Shown here piece by piece: positions 1 through 8,991 of a stretch of DNA of 31,673 nucleotides (position 1 is its first letter; each line of letters begins with the position of its first letter). Location of the stretch: assembly GCA_963575745.1 (NCBI GenBank), contig CAUYUJ010022061.1:97501-129173 (forward strand), written 5' to 3'. Both the position numbers and the translations under genes were made by a program. The notes below the pieces were generated by a model. That model did not search any database. It was not told the origin of the DNA and worked only from the letters and a program-made list of their open reading frames with translations. This DNA comes from Prorocentrum cordatum. Lineage: Eukaryota; Sar; Dinophyceae; Prorocentrales; Prorocentraceae.

Positions 1-133
1 AGAATATTCAAGAATAGTACAACAAATAGTCTGGTGACGACTTTTCGTGCTCAGTTGACAATGTTTGATAACTACTTGACTATTTTTCATTTTTCTTCCA
101 AAATCCGCCTGGAGGAATATATGCCCGACCTAA
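1..133. repeat. Partial copy of a dispersed inverted-repeat element, cut by the window edge
   Basis: This AT-rich stretch aligns with 20780-20935: both carry a run like GACTATTTTTCATTTTTC followed by AAATCCGYCTG and end in GCCCGACCT. The right end here is CCGACCTAA. The left end lies outside the window. It is probably a small non-autonomous element, since the other copy has imperfect terminal inverted repeats. Confidence 0.45.
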
Positions 134-761
134 CATGATTCTTTCTGGTGCGAGCATGTCTGGGAGCGTCGACGATGCACAGCTGATGGAGATGTATCGG
201 CGTTGCGGCGAATTCCTCCGACCCTATCTACTCGGACCCCATCTAGGAGGCTCCTGCAAATTGAGAAACATGGCGTCTAGGGCCTAGGTTCTTGTCTACG
301 ACTTCAAATCATGGGACTCTTATGTACCCTCGTGATTCCATCTTTAGAGTGCACTGGCGTCAATTTGCCCTTGAGAGTCCACTAGCGTCGACTTGCGCCT
401 GGTAGTCTATGATTTAGCGCCAATGTTGCGTCGATGGGCGTCGATGAGCGTCGATTCACAAGAGCCAGCCAGATAGTATGGGAGGCTCCCATGAGTTGCC
501 ACCGGAGTGGTCGTGATCTGCGTTGCGATACTTGGTTTTTGTTCGCAACGTCGGCTCTCAGGGTCTCTGACAGCCCGCAGCTGGAGAGCAACCTTCCTCC
601 CCTTCCGCCTCCCATACAGTCAACCCGCATAGGAAGAATGGGCAACCGTCCCAAGGGTACCCTTGCATCCTTGCCTCCTCGGTCCATCCTTGGCCACTTT
701 CGTTGACCGCGTCCCGCTCGAAAAGCCTCGAAATGGGCGTCCAAGGCCCTTGCATCTTTCT
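134..761. other. Unassigned sequence with a short degenerate repeat
   Basis: I recognise no gene. About 346-460 holds three degenerate units built on a motif like AGTCCACTAGCGTCGACTTG, followed by repeated GCGTCGATG words. Open frames here are short, overlap on both strands and resemble no family I know. Confidence 0.3.
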
Positions 762-957
762 GGCGGCAAGCGAGGGGGGGGAAGTTAGAAGGAGAAGGCC
801 TTCTCAGAAGGCTCGGAAGTCCCCCGGCCTCCTGAGAAGTTCCCTAAGCCTTCACCGAAGACACAGAACGCTTCTCAGAAGGCGCGAGGGCTTCTGAGAA
901 GTCCCGCCGCCTTCTGAGAAGGCCTTCTCCTTCTCCCTTCCCCCCTCGCTCGCCGCC
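762..957. mobile_element. Fold-back element built from TTCTCAGAAGG palindromes
   Basis: The ends are long inverted repeats. The left arm starts GGCGGCAAGCGAGGGGGG and runs into GAAGGAGAAGGCCTTCTC. The right arm is its complement, with one base changed in the first 12 and a small indel in the purine run. Inside are further CTTCTCAGAAGG or CTTCTGAGAAGG palindromes near 880 and 910. I see no clear target-site duplication. A diverged relative seems to lie at 8865-8985. Confidence 0.6.
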
Positions 958-1679
958 GATCCTCAACGCGCATCCTCGTGACACGGGCCGACCACACCGC
1001 CCCGCGCCGCAGCCGCCTCCCTCGGCAGGTCAGGGCCGCGGCCGAAGCGCCGCCCCCCACCCCCGTCCAGAGGAGGGCGCGACGAGGCAGCGGCATCGCC
1101 CGCCCCCAGGGAGGGCCCCTCGTGACGCCACGGCCGGGCGCGGCTCGGTACACTGGCGCGCCGGGCAGCCCCGAGGGTTCGGGCCGAACGAGAGGGGGGG
1201 GGGATCGGGAGAAAGGGGCTACGAAGTCTGCTGCATGCAGCCGGTGTCGGCCCCGCCGCTGGGCCCAGTCCTCGACACATGGGCGCCTCCCGGCGCCGGG
1301 AGGCGCTGGGAAAAGCAGCCGCGTGGGCTGATTCTCGACCCTGCCCTTGGCTATTTCCCCCGTTCGTTCCCCCTGGAGGGTGGCCCCTGGGACCGATCCT
1401 GGGCTGCGTGTTGTCCGCAGAAGGCATCTATACACCACCACCGTGCCCGGCCAGGGCCATCCTGGGCCCCACCGTGGTGCCATGCGCCCTCCCGGCATCG
1501 GCCAGGCTGGCGTGCACGCCCTGCCAGGGCCCAGGCGGGCCCTGGCCGTGCAGCCACGGCGGCGGCGTGTGGATGCCTTCTGCGCATGTGGTCTCGACTC
1601 GCCCTGCTCCGGCTCCGCGCCGCAAGAGCCGGCGCTCCTGCCCCACTGGCAGATGCCGGCCCTCCCCCCGGGGGGCGGG
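958..1679. other. GC-rich intergenic sequence, no gene recognised
   Basis: Very GC-rich, with long open frames on both strands at once, as expected when stop codons are rare. No frame has a recognisable domain, and none shows splice sites consistent with one reading. I see no repeat structure apart from GC bias. Confidence 0.3.
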
Positions 1680-1882
1680 GCCGCCGCCGCAGCTGCTGCT
1701 GCCGCCGGCGGCGGCGGCTGCGGCGGCAGCGGCGGCGACGGTTGCGTCGACGGCTGCGGCGACGACCACTGCGGCGATCACGGCGGCGGCGGCGACGGCG
1801 GCGGCGGCGGCGGCGGCGGCGGCGACGGCGATGGCGGCGGCGATCATGGCGGCGGCGATCACGGCGGCGGCGTCAGCGGCGA
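1680..1882. repeat. GGC/GCC trinucleotide tract
   Basis: A long imperfect GGC repeat interrupted by GAC, GAT and CAC triplets (GGCGATCACGGCGGC types). It would translate to poly-Gly, poly-Ala or poly-Arg depending on frame. I treat it as a microsatellite, not coding sequence. Confidence 0.85.
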
Positions 1883-1884
1883 GA

Positions 1885-2260
1885 GCCTTTGTGGGCCTTC
1901 GGGGCCTCTCTGGGCCGTCTTGGTGCCCTCTTGGAGCGCTGTGGGGCCGTCTTAGGGAGGCTCTTGAGCGATCTTGGGGGCTTCTTGGGCCAACTTGGGG
2001 CCAACTTTGGGGTCCTCATAGGCTGTCGTGGAGCCATCTTGGAGGACTCTTGGACCATCTCGGGCGGTCAGAAACTCAAAAGGTTAAGGCAAATCAATAT
2101 GTTAGGCCTCCTCGGGCTTTCTTAGAGGGTCTCTTGGGAGCCTTTTCGAGCCGTCTTGACGCCGTCCACGAGTTTCTTGTGCCGCCTTGGGCCATCTTGG
2201 GCCGTGTCGGCGTCATCTTGGTTGTCTTGCAAGCCGTCTTGAGAGCCACCTTTGCAGTCT
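1885..2260 (-). repeat. CCAAGAGGCC-family degenerate repeat, inverted orientation
   Basis: Read on the minus strand this is the same GGCCCAAGAGG/CCAAGACGGCCC vocabulary that fills 9900-11400 and 13580-17000. An AT-richer island at about 2060-2100 (minus strand, TTGCCTTAACCTTTTGAGTTTC) resembles the TTGCCTTTTGGGCTTTCCGA part of the 386-bp unit. This is therefore a diverged, inverted relative of the array. Confidence 0.55.
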
Positions 2261-2424
2261 GCAAGCAGAACAGAGCGCGGGATTGCAAATTCAGGGGGGG
2301 GGTCTTCGAGAGGTGCGTGCGGGTAATCCAGCGGGAAGGACCGGCCCTAGAAAACACAACAACACTTTCCAGACAGCAGACAAGCACGCTAACACGCCCC
2401 TTCCGTGCAGGCACGTTGGCGGAC

Positions 2425-2900
2425 TGTGATGCACCGCATTGGTTTTGCATTCTGCTGCATGGCTTGGCATTGCAATGCATCGTCATGATTTGCCTTGCGG
2501 AGCTTGCAGAGCATTCCTTCGAATTGCATCGCAGTGCATTGCATTCGCCGTAATGGTTTGAATCGATTGCAGCCGGGTTGCAGTACCGTGCATTTCTTGG
2601 TGTTGCCTTGCAATGCTGCGCATTGCCTTAGGTTGCATTGGATTCCCATTGCCCTGGAGTATTGTTGCGTTACTCTTACTTGCACCGCGTTGCTTTGTAT
2701 TGAAGCGCCGCGCAAGCATTGGCAACGTAATTGCAAATCAATTCGAAATGAGCACCAGTCCATTGCATCAGTCCATGGCACGTCAATATAAAACAAACCA
2801 ACTTGTATGATTACCATCGAATGCAATTGCGTTGCTTTCTTGTGTGATTTGCCGCACAGTGTACCATTACGAAACAGCACGCTTCCGTTCGCCACTGTAC
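2425..2900. repeat. TTGCATT-rich degenerate repeat region
   Basis: TTGCATT, TGCAATGC, GCATTGC and close variants recur about every 10-20 bases for more than 400 bp, on both strands because TGCA is palindromic. Overlapping frames on both strands are artefacts of this repeat. No gene is recognised. Confidence 0.6.
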
Positions 2901-3279
2901 CGTTCCAAATTGGGACTGGCCCTGGTATTCTAGGCTGGATTCTTCGAGTCTTGAGCCTGGGTAGACCTATCGAAGCTCAATCGAGGGCTTGTGTCGTGTA
3001 TGACGTGGATCTGCGCACTCAGCCCCAGACGAGTCACTGGCGCTTCGCATGCCCCTCGGCTGCCCCATCCCCAGACGATGCCCGTACTGTTCTCCTTGAT
3101 CAGGGAATTGCAGCAGTCGTCAAACGGGCTCTCGGGATCCGCCCGAGCAGACCCAGGAGTCAGTCATCGGTCCCTCCGCGGATCTCTCGACATTTCAGAA
3201 CGTCTTGGCAAGAGTCATCAGCGTGCTCCAGCTTCCTTGCTCAATCCATCCTATGCTCATTCCTCTCTCTCTCTCTCCT

Positions 3280-3317
3280 TTCCTCCTCCTCCTCCTCCTC
3301 CTCCTCCTCCTCCTCCT
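3280..3317 (+). repeat. CT/CTC polypyrimidine tract
   Basis: A CTCTCT run passes into about ten TCC triplets. It lies about 35 bases upstream of a degenerate spliced-leader-like sequence, the same arrangement as the better case at 31492-31568. Confidence 0.8.
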
Positions 3318-3341
3318 TTAATTCTTCCCTCTTCCTCTCCC

Positions 3342-3363
3342 TCCCCTCGTCATTTTGGCTCGA
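3342..3363 (+). other. Degenerate DinoSL-like sequence
   Basis: Aligned from the 3' end, about 17 of 22 positions agree with DinoSL, including an uninterrupted CATTTTGGCTC (3351-3361). The AG that would serve as acceptor in CCGTAG is lost. Downstream, the first ATG (3374) opens only three codons. It could be an old relict leader from a retroposed mRNA. Chance cannot be excluded. Confidence 0.35.
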
Positions 3364-3754
3364 GGCCGTCCCATGCGTGGCTGAAGACCGTCCCCAGCTC
3401 CTCCGGGATCTCGGCCTTGGCCCAAGTGGCATATGCGGCTGGTTGGCAAAAGACCTGCCATCCCAGCTTTCCGCCGCGATGCATATTCCATCCAGATGCC
3501 CATTTTTCCTTGCTCGGTCTCTCGCGAGGCTCGCGTCATTAATTCAGTGGCAGGCCAGCCGCCCAGAGAGACATGTTGTGTGTGTGGCACTTCTAACTGA
3601 GACCTCGTGTGCAGCGTTCATTGTGCTGTTGGTTAGGCGGTGCGAGCGCGGCTGTGTGGCGGCACCCTTGTTTTGCATGGAAAATGGCCAAGCCGGTCAA
3701 GTTATTCGCATTGTGACATCAACCCTGGCGAGTCGGGATCATGTGGTCGCGCGT

Positions 3755-3855
3755 TCCTCCTCCTCCTCCTCCTCCTCCTCCTCCTCCTCCTCCTCCTCCT
3801 CCTCCTCCTCCTCCTCCTCCTCCTCCTCCTCCTCCTCCTCCTCCTCCCCCTCCTC
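3755..3855 (+). repeat. Near-perfect CTC tract of about 33 units
   Basis: Almost pure TCC/CTC triplets for about 100 bp, with one CCCCC interruption at the 3' end. It is purely pyrimidine on the plus strand. Apparent poly-Ser, poly-Leu and poly-Pro frames here are artefacts. Confidence 0.95.
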
Positions 3856-3999
3856 TGAAAGGCATCGAAGAGACGCAGCCGCCACAAGGCGTATCGAAGG
3901 TCGACCCAGGGAGGGCCAGAAGTTCAGCCGCTGCCAGCAAGGCCGGAGAGGGCCTTGCGAAGCAGAGCCAGGTTCAGCGGCAGTGCTGGGGGCAGGAGA

Positions 4000-4152
4000 A
4001 GAGGGGGTGTGGCACAACGGGGTGTGGTGTGCCAGTCGTGGAACTGGCGACGTTATCGGCATGTGGTGCCACTGCATCTGGCGATGTTACCATCGTCGAT
4101 CACATCGCCATTTCTACGATTGGCACCACACCCCTTTGGGCCACGCCCCTCT
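4000..4152. mobile_element. MITE-like fold-back element with arms of about 58 bp
   Basis: The left arm, starting AGAGGGGGTGTGGCACAA, and the complement of the right arm, AGAGGGGCGTGGCCCAAA, remain alignable through GGGTGTGGTG, GCCA-TCGT-GAA and TGGCGA to ATCG. Identity is roughly 80% with two small gaps. No protein is encoded and no target-site duplication is convincing. The flanks 3856-3999 and 4153-4567 hold nothing I recognise. Confidence 0.55.
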
Positions 4153-4567
4153 CTGACCTCCACGGCATCGGCCCTCAAGAGGCGCCCGAGGCTGCCCGTG
4201 GGGCCTGATCTCCCAGGGGCTTCGAGCCTGACCGCGTGAGGATCGGCAGCGAGCCCAGGGGTGGAGCGAGAGGGGACATACTGCGCTGCATCTTCGGGGG
4301 GGCCCCGCCCGTCCCCAGAATTGATGTCGTTTCTGGTGCCCGACGAGGGCTCCATGCGGACTCGACGCGGCTGACGAGATCATTCGACGCGGACTCGACA
4401 AGGATGTGGCACGGATCCGACGAGTCCGACATGGACTCGCCATGTTTGTCTACCAGCGCGAAGAAGCCCCCGTGGCACGACGAGAGGGGAGACGAGGGAG
4501 GCGAGGGAGGGAGGCGGGGTGAAACGTGACGAAGCAGCTCAGCCCAGAGTTGCCGGCAGATGGAGGA

Positions 4568-5018
4568 AGGACCAGGGAGGAGGAGGAGGAGGAGGAGGAG
4601 GAGGGGGGAAAAGGAGGAGGAGGAGGAGGAGGGGGAGGAGGAGGAGGAGGAGGAGGAGGAGGAGGGTGGAGGAGGAGGAGGAGGAGGTGGGAGGAGGAGG
4701 AGGAGGAGGAGGAGGAGGAGGAGGAGGAGGAGGAGGAGGAGGAGCAGGCAGAGGAGGAGGAGGAGGAGGAGAGCAGGAGGAGGAGCGAGGAGGAGGGAGG
4801 AGGGAGGAGGGAGGAGGAGGAGGAGGAGGAGGAGGAGGAGGAGGAGGAGGAGGAAGAGGAGGAGCAGGAGGAGGGGGGAGGAGGAGGAGGAGGAGGAGGA
4901 GGAGGAGGAGGAGGAGGAGGAGGAGGAGGAGGAGGAGGAGGAGAAAGAGGAGGAGGAGGAGGAGGAGGAGGAGGAGGAGGAGGAGGAGGAGGAGCAGGAG
5001 CAGGAGCAGGAGGAGAAG
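4568..5018 (+). repeat. GGA polypurine tract of about 450 bp
   Basis: An almost uninterrupted polypurine strand of GGA triplets with GGGG, AAAG and GCAGGA interruptions, ending in GAGCAGGAGCAGGAGCAG. On the minus strand it lies just past the 3' end of the degenerate LINE, so it could be the element's simple-repeat tail. It could also be an independent microsatellite. Confidence 0.95.
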
Positions 5019-5428
5019 GCCCGGCCAGCGTGGCGAGCCGCGGGCGCAGCACTGCACGCCAGGCCGCCTCGGCCCCCCGGCCCTCCCCGCAGGCACGAGC
5101 GCAGGAACGCGGCGGCGCGGGGCGCGAGCGCAGCGGCCCAGCGAGGCCACGGGCGGCCTCGGCGGCGCCTCGCTGCGGCAAACCCTCCCCTGCGGCCCAC
5201 GGCCGACGGGGGCGCTGCGGGGGAGGCGGGCGCCCAGCTGGCGCGCCGGCCGCCGCCGCCCCTTGCGCCAGCCGCGCCCTCGGCCGACTGGGCTGGGCGG
5301 CGAGTGACCCCCGCGCGGCGGCCCGCCTGCCCAGCGCCTGCGAGCCCAGGGGCCCCCCGGCCCCGCGCTCTCACGGTTCGCCCGCAGCGCGGCCAGCTCC
5401 ACAGCCGCCAGCAGCCGTTGGAGGACCT
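5019..5428 (-). other. Probable 3' region of the LINE
   Basis: GC-rich sequence downstream of the RNase H remnant on the minus strand. No domain is recognisable. Its position between the last recognisable LINE codons and the CTC tract (minus strand) suggests 3' untranslated or C-terminal LINE sequence, but only by inference. Confidence 0.35.
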
Positions 5429-5980
5429 TCAGTTCAGTGCGTGCAGCTGCACCTGCCGCCGCGTGCAGAGTGCCCGAACGGGATGCTGAGCGCGCGCCGT
5501 GGCCCCCGCCAGCTCGTCGGCGTCCGAGTTGCCGGCGCGGTCCTCGGGCGTGACGCCCCTGGCCGCCGCGGCATCTGCATCGAGGTGCCCCTTCACCCAG
5601 CACGCCGAGATGAAGCCGCTCTGGCAATGCGGCTCCAGGAGTTCCCACAGATCCGCGTGCGTCCACTCGCGGGGACGCGCGCCGCCGCGCAGCGCGGCGA
5701 TCCCGTGATACTCGTACTTGGAGTTGGAGATCAATTCCAAGTGTCCTCCAGCCTCGCTGACCGCGCGCACGGCACGGCCGCGGTGAGCTCGGCGCGCTGC
5801 GCGGTTTGGGCGTTTGGGCCCGTCAATTGGCCCACTGCAGCGCCGCAGCTCGCCGTCGGGCCCCTGCAAGGGTACCCCCCGCCTGGCCCAGGGGGCCCAG
5901 GCCAGCAGCGGGTCTGTCTATAGGGTGCTCGCAGGCGCCGTCGCTCCACGCCGGTACCTGGGCCGACCCCCTGGGCCGAC
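5429..5980 (-). pseudogene. RNase H domain remnant of the LINE
   Basis: Minus-strand frames contain, in order, WSDGAC (about 5948-5931, first catalytic Asp), QRAELTAAV in another frame (second, acidic, position), HLELISNSKYEYHG (about 5743-5700) and WVKGHLDAD followed by GNSDADELA (about 5599 and 5533). These are the usual landmarks of LINE RNase H. At least two frame changes separate WSDGAC from the later blocks. In ISNSKY the family normally has Asp (SDS), so a catalytic residue is replaced by Asn. The domain is clearly dead. Confidence 0.8.
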
Positions 5981-6096
5981 CCCCTGGGGCGGCAGCGGGG
6001 GCGGCGGCCGTTGCTGCTGGGCTGCGAGCGCGGCCAGGCGCGCGTCCATGGAGAGCGCGACCCCGGCGGGCAGGCACGCCAGCAGGGCGCCCTCGC

Positions 6097-7010
6097 TCAA
6101 GCCGCCAGCCCGCAGCTCGGCGAGGCCGACCGCTCTGGGATACCTCCAAAAGGGAGCTCGCGCGTCTCCTCCGAAGCGCCGCAGTGCGGGCAGCGCGAGG
6201 GCCGGCCCCACTTGGCGGCCCCCGTTTCGGTGACGACGTTGCCCGTGAGCACCGCGCGCAGGGCGCCGGCCGCGACCGGCGCGAGCTCCTCGCACGCCAG
6301 CAGACGCCGAGTGGCCCAGCGGTCGACCCCGCCCGCGACATGCCCGAGATCAGCGCGCCTCCCCGCCACCGCGCGGGACTCGCGCCGCGCCCAGGCGTCC
6401 AGCAGCGCCGCGCGGGTGTCCTGGAGCGGGCTGTCGCGAGGCCCCCAGCCGTCCCGGGCCCAAGGCGCGCCCTGCCAGCACTCGATGTCACCACCGATGC
6501 TCCGCCGGGCGGCCGCGAAAGGCCCCTGGCCCTGCTGGCGGCCGTGGCCGGCGTCCACCACGCCTGCCACCTCGCGCCGGAGCCCGATCGGCAAACGCCG
6601 GCGGCGCAGCGCCTTCGCCGCCTGCCGCAGCGGGGCGACGACCGCGGCAGGGTCCAGGCGCCAGCTCGGGTTGAGCACGCCGAAGACGATTTCGGCAGCA
6701 GCCCGCAGCCCGCCCCGGCAGACGGCCTGCCGCGCAGCCGACCGCAAGTTGGCGAGCTCGCGTTCGGGGGGCCAGCCGCACGAGGCGCCGTGCATGCCCG
6801 CAGACGTGCCAGCCGCCGCGCCGAGCAGGCAGCGCTGCCGGAAGCCCACCGGCAGCCAGGCGATGCGGGCGAACCGCCCCGCCGCCACCCGAGCCTGCGC
6901 GCCCGTCACCGCGCAGCGGCGAGGTCTCCCTGCGGTGGACGCCACGCCGAGGTCTCGGATGCTGCAACCAGCAGTACCCCTGCAACCAGCAGTACCCCCC
7001 CGGGGTTTCC
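6097..7010 (-). pseudogene. LINE thumb/connection region with Cys-rich knuckle
   Basis: A long open minus-strand stretch contains DLGVASTAGRPRR, RFARIAWLPVGFRQRC and RQAVCRGGLRAAAEIVFGVL, a pattern typical of the region between RT and RNase H in dinoflagellate LINE-like elements. It ends with CPHCGASEET (about 6200-6160), the start of a zinc-knuckle-like motif whose distal His/Cys ligands are lost after a frame break. A 17-18 bp tandem duplication (CTGCAACCAGCAGTACC) lies at 6963-6998. Confidence 0.65.
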
Positions 7011-7157
7011 GCGCGTAGCCAGCGGCGGAGACCAGCTGTGTTCGCGAACTGGCGGCCGGCTTCTGTCCCTGTTGAGACGCCAATTCATGGCCGTCTCGAA
7101 CTCCGCCGTTCACCGGAGGGCGTCACACACTGCCTCCCCGACATCGGCCGCTTCGTG

Positions 7158-7363
7158 TCGGGGAAACGTAAGACTCGAGTTAGCCAGAGCTCGGGTTTGC
7201 CGATTTTTTTTGACGAGCGCGTCCTGGATTTTGACGGTCCCGTTTTCGTGGGATGTCTGCAGCGGGAGCCCGCGCCAAGTTTCATGTTGGGTCCCGTCAT
7301 TTTTATGATGGCCCCCGTCAGGCCAACCCGAGTCCCCCGTACCAGAGTCTTGCGTCTCCCCGA
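7158..7363. mobile_element. 206-bp inverted-repeat transposon nested in the LINE, with TSD
   Basis: The left end TCGGGGAAACGTAAGACTC matches the complement of the right end, TCGGGGAGACGCAAGACTC, at 17 of 19 positions. Weaker pairing (CTCGGGTT) continues inward. It is flanked by direct repeats TCGTG at 7153-7157 and 7364-7368. It encodes nothing recognisable. It separates RT motif C (7396-7407) from the thumb region, so it inserted after the LINE did. A 5-bp duplication is also seen with the MITE at 8992 and 29033, but the end sequences differ. Confidence 0.75.
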
Positions 7364-7368
7364 TCGTG

Positions 7369-8230
7369 GACAGGTCCGCGCGCCCAGAGAGTGAAGTCGT
7401 CGAAGTACACCCTCTGCTAGAGGCGGTCGTCGATCCTGCCGCACCGCCGCTGCCACGGCCAGGTCAGCATGCATCCGGGCAGCGTGCCGCTGGACGGCGT
7501 CCAAGGCTCGCAGATCGCTCGGCCGACCCGGATCCGTCGCTGCGCCGAATTAGCCGCCATAGCTGGCGCCACCACCCATCGCGGCACTGTGGCCCTTGCA
7601 GGATGGCGGGAAGCGTGTGGAGGCCAACATGGTCGTAAGTTCTACGCCAATCCAGGGCCGCGCCGGCGACGCTGGCCCACAGGGCCTCCACCGCCTCCAG
7701 CTCCAGGGCGAGTCCCCAGACGAGCTCTTCAGCGCCGCGCCAGGCGTCGGCGCCGCCCCAGCTCAGCCGCCACTGCGCAAACAGGCGTGCGCGACCTACC
7801 GCCCACAAGCGGTACAGGATGGGCAGCAGCCAGATGGGGCGTCTGTCCAGAGTCCAGAGGCCCCGCACCCCCACCGGGCTTAGGGAGCAGCAAGCCCTCC
7901 GGCTCAGAGAGCTCCCGGGGCCACTCACCAGACGCCGCCTTTTCCTCCAAGAGTGCGTCGGTGCAGTCACGCAGCTCGGCCGGCAGAAGGCGAAGCTTGC
8001 TGACCCTCCACCCGTCGAGCCATGGCTTCTCACTCTTGGGCATGCGGCGCAAGGGCCCTATCTGCGAGCTCCGCGGTCCAGGGCGCCCGCACTGGGAAGG
8101 GCGGGTGGCCGTCCAGCTCCTGCAAGCAGCCCTCGTCGAGCGTTTCGCGCGGCTGCCGCTGCCACAGCTCCCGCCACGGCCCCTCGAAGGAGCGGAGCTG
8201 CGCGGCGGGGTCGCCGCTTAAGCGCTCGGC
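7369..8230 (-). pseudogene. Reverse transcriptase domain remnant
   Basis: On the minus strand the N-terminal part begins with QLRSFEGPWRELW (about 8220-8180) in one frame. It continues with WRVSKLRLLPAEL and GEWPREL in a second, then RRPIWLLPILYRLWAVGR and ALDWRRTYDHVGL in a third. The metal-binding motif VYFDDFTLWARG (about 7407-7375) is in yet another frame and is preceded by an in-frame stop. Both catalytic Asp positions, in motif A and the FDD box, are still visible, so decay has been mainly by indels and stops. Confidence 0.8.
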
Positions 8231-8864
8231 CGGAGCCGCCGCGAAGCGCTATAGGAGCCAAGGCCTGCTCCCTGCTGGGGCGGGGGCCGTGCCAGCGGCG
8301 ACCGCTGGATCCGGCACGAGCTCCGCACCCAGGGCGCCGCCTCCGCGGATGCACCGATAGAGACGGCCCTGCCGATTCGTCAGGCAATCGTGGACCCGCT
8401 GCCGCCGGCCCTCGCGGCGGCGCGCCCTGGCCGCAGCGCTGGCCCGCCGCCAATCCTCCTCCGCGCGGTCCGGCAGGCCCTGCGGAACCCCGTGCTCAAG
8501 GGTGACCGTCGCGAGGTCCTGCGCCCAGGTGGCGTGGGCGGGGTCCGTACGCAGCGCGGTCAAGGTGGCCTGCGCGACGCCCCACGCCGAGCCTCCCAGC
8601 CGCCTCTGAGCGTGCCGGAAGCCGCGCAGCCGCCGGAGCCGGAGCAGCGCCGCATCCGCCGCAGCGTCCGCCGCCTCGCCCCCGCCGCCCGCTTTGGGGA
8701 GGGCGAGCGGCCTGGCCTGCCAAGCTGCCGCCGCATGCGGGCGCTCTGGGGCGCCTGGCAGCCCGCGCCGCACCGACAAGCACTCCCGCATGGCCGCGCT
8801 AAGCTGCTGCCAGGCGGCCGCGACGGGACAGACGAGGTCCCCCGACAATGCAGCACAAGGGACT

Positions 8865-8985
8865 GTCCTTCTCAGAAGGCGGCGGCGCACCTCTGCACCC
8901 CCCGGCCTCCTGGGAAGCCGTCTGTGGCTTCCGAGAAGGCCTGCAAGGCTCCTCGGCAGGCCGGGCTCCCGAGAAGCCCCGTCGC
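8865..8985. repeat. Diverged relative of the TTCTCAGAAGG fold-back element
   Basis: CCTTCTCAGAAGGCGGCGG at about 8868-8886 matches the inner arm and core of the element at 762-957. CCGAGAAGGCC and CCCGAGAAGCC follow. The copy is degenerate and lies just upstream of the LINE's recognisable 5' end. Confidence 0.4.
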
Positions 8986-8991
8986 TGACTG

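Larger units (their letters stand above)
5429..8845 (-). mobile_element. Degenerate 5'-truncated LINE retrotransposon (RT plus RNase H)
   Basis: Reading on the minus strand, the parts occur in the order expected for a LINE ORF2. First comes a linker with GRLYRCIRGG (about 8368-8339). Then come RT fingers with LRLLPAEL and RRPIWLLPILYRLWA (about 7844), motif A ALDWRRTYDHV (about 7658-7626), motif B around LPGCMLT (about 7488-7463) and motif C YFDD (near 7396-7407). These are followed by thumb/connection sequence, a Cys-rich CPHCG knuckle, and RNase H. Reading-frame changes and stops separate these blocks, so the element cannot encode a protein. No apurinic endonuclease domain is visible upstream, which fits 5' truncation. 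A 206-bp transposon interrupts it. Confidence 0.85.

Noticed and set aside
4526-5923. Long frames rich in Glu, Gly, Arg, Pro, Leu or Ser across GGA/CTC tracts
   Set aside because: All frames on both strands are open because triplet repeats lack stops; there is no domain or splice evidence.
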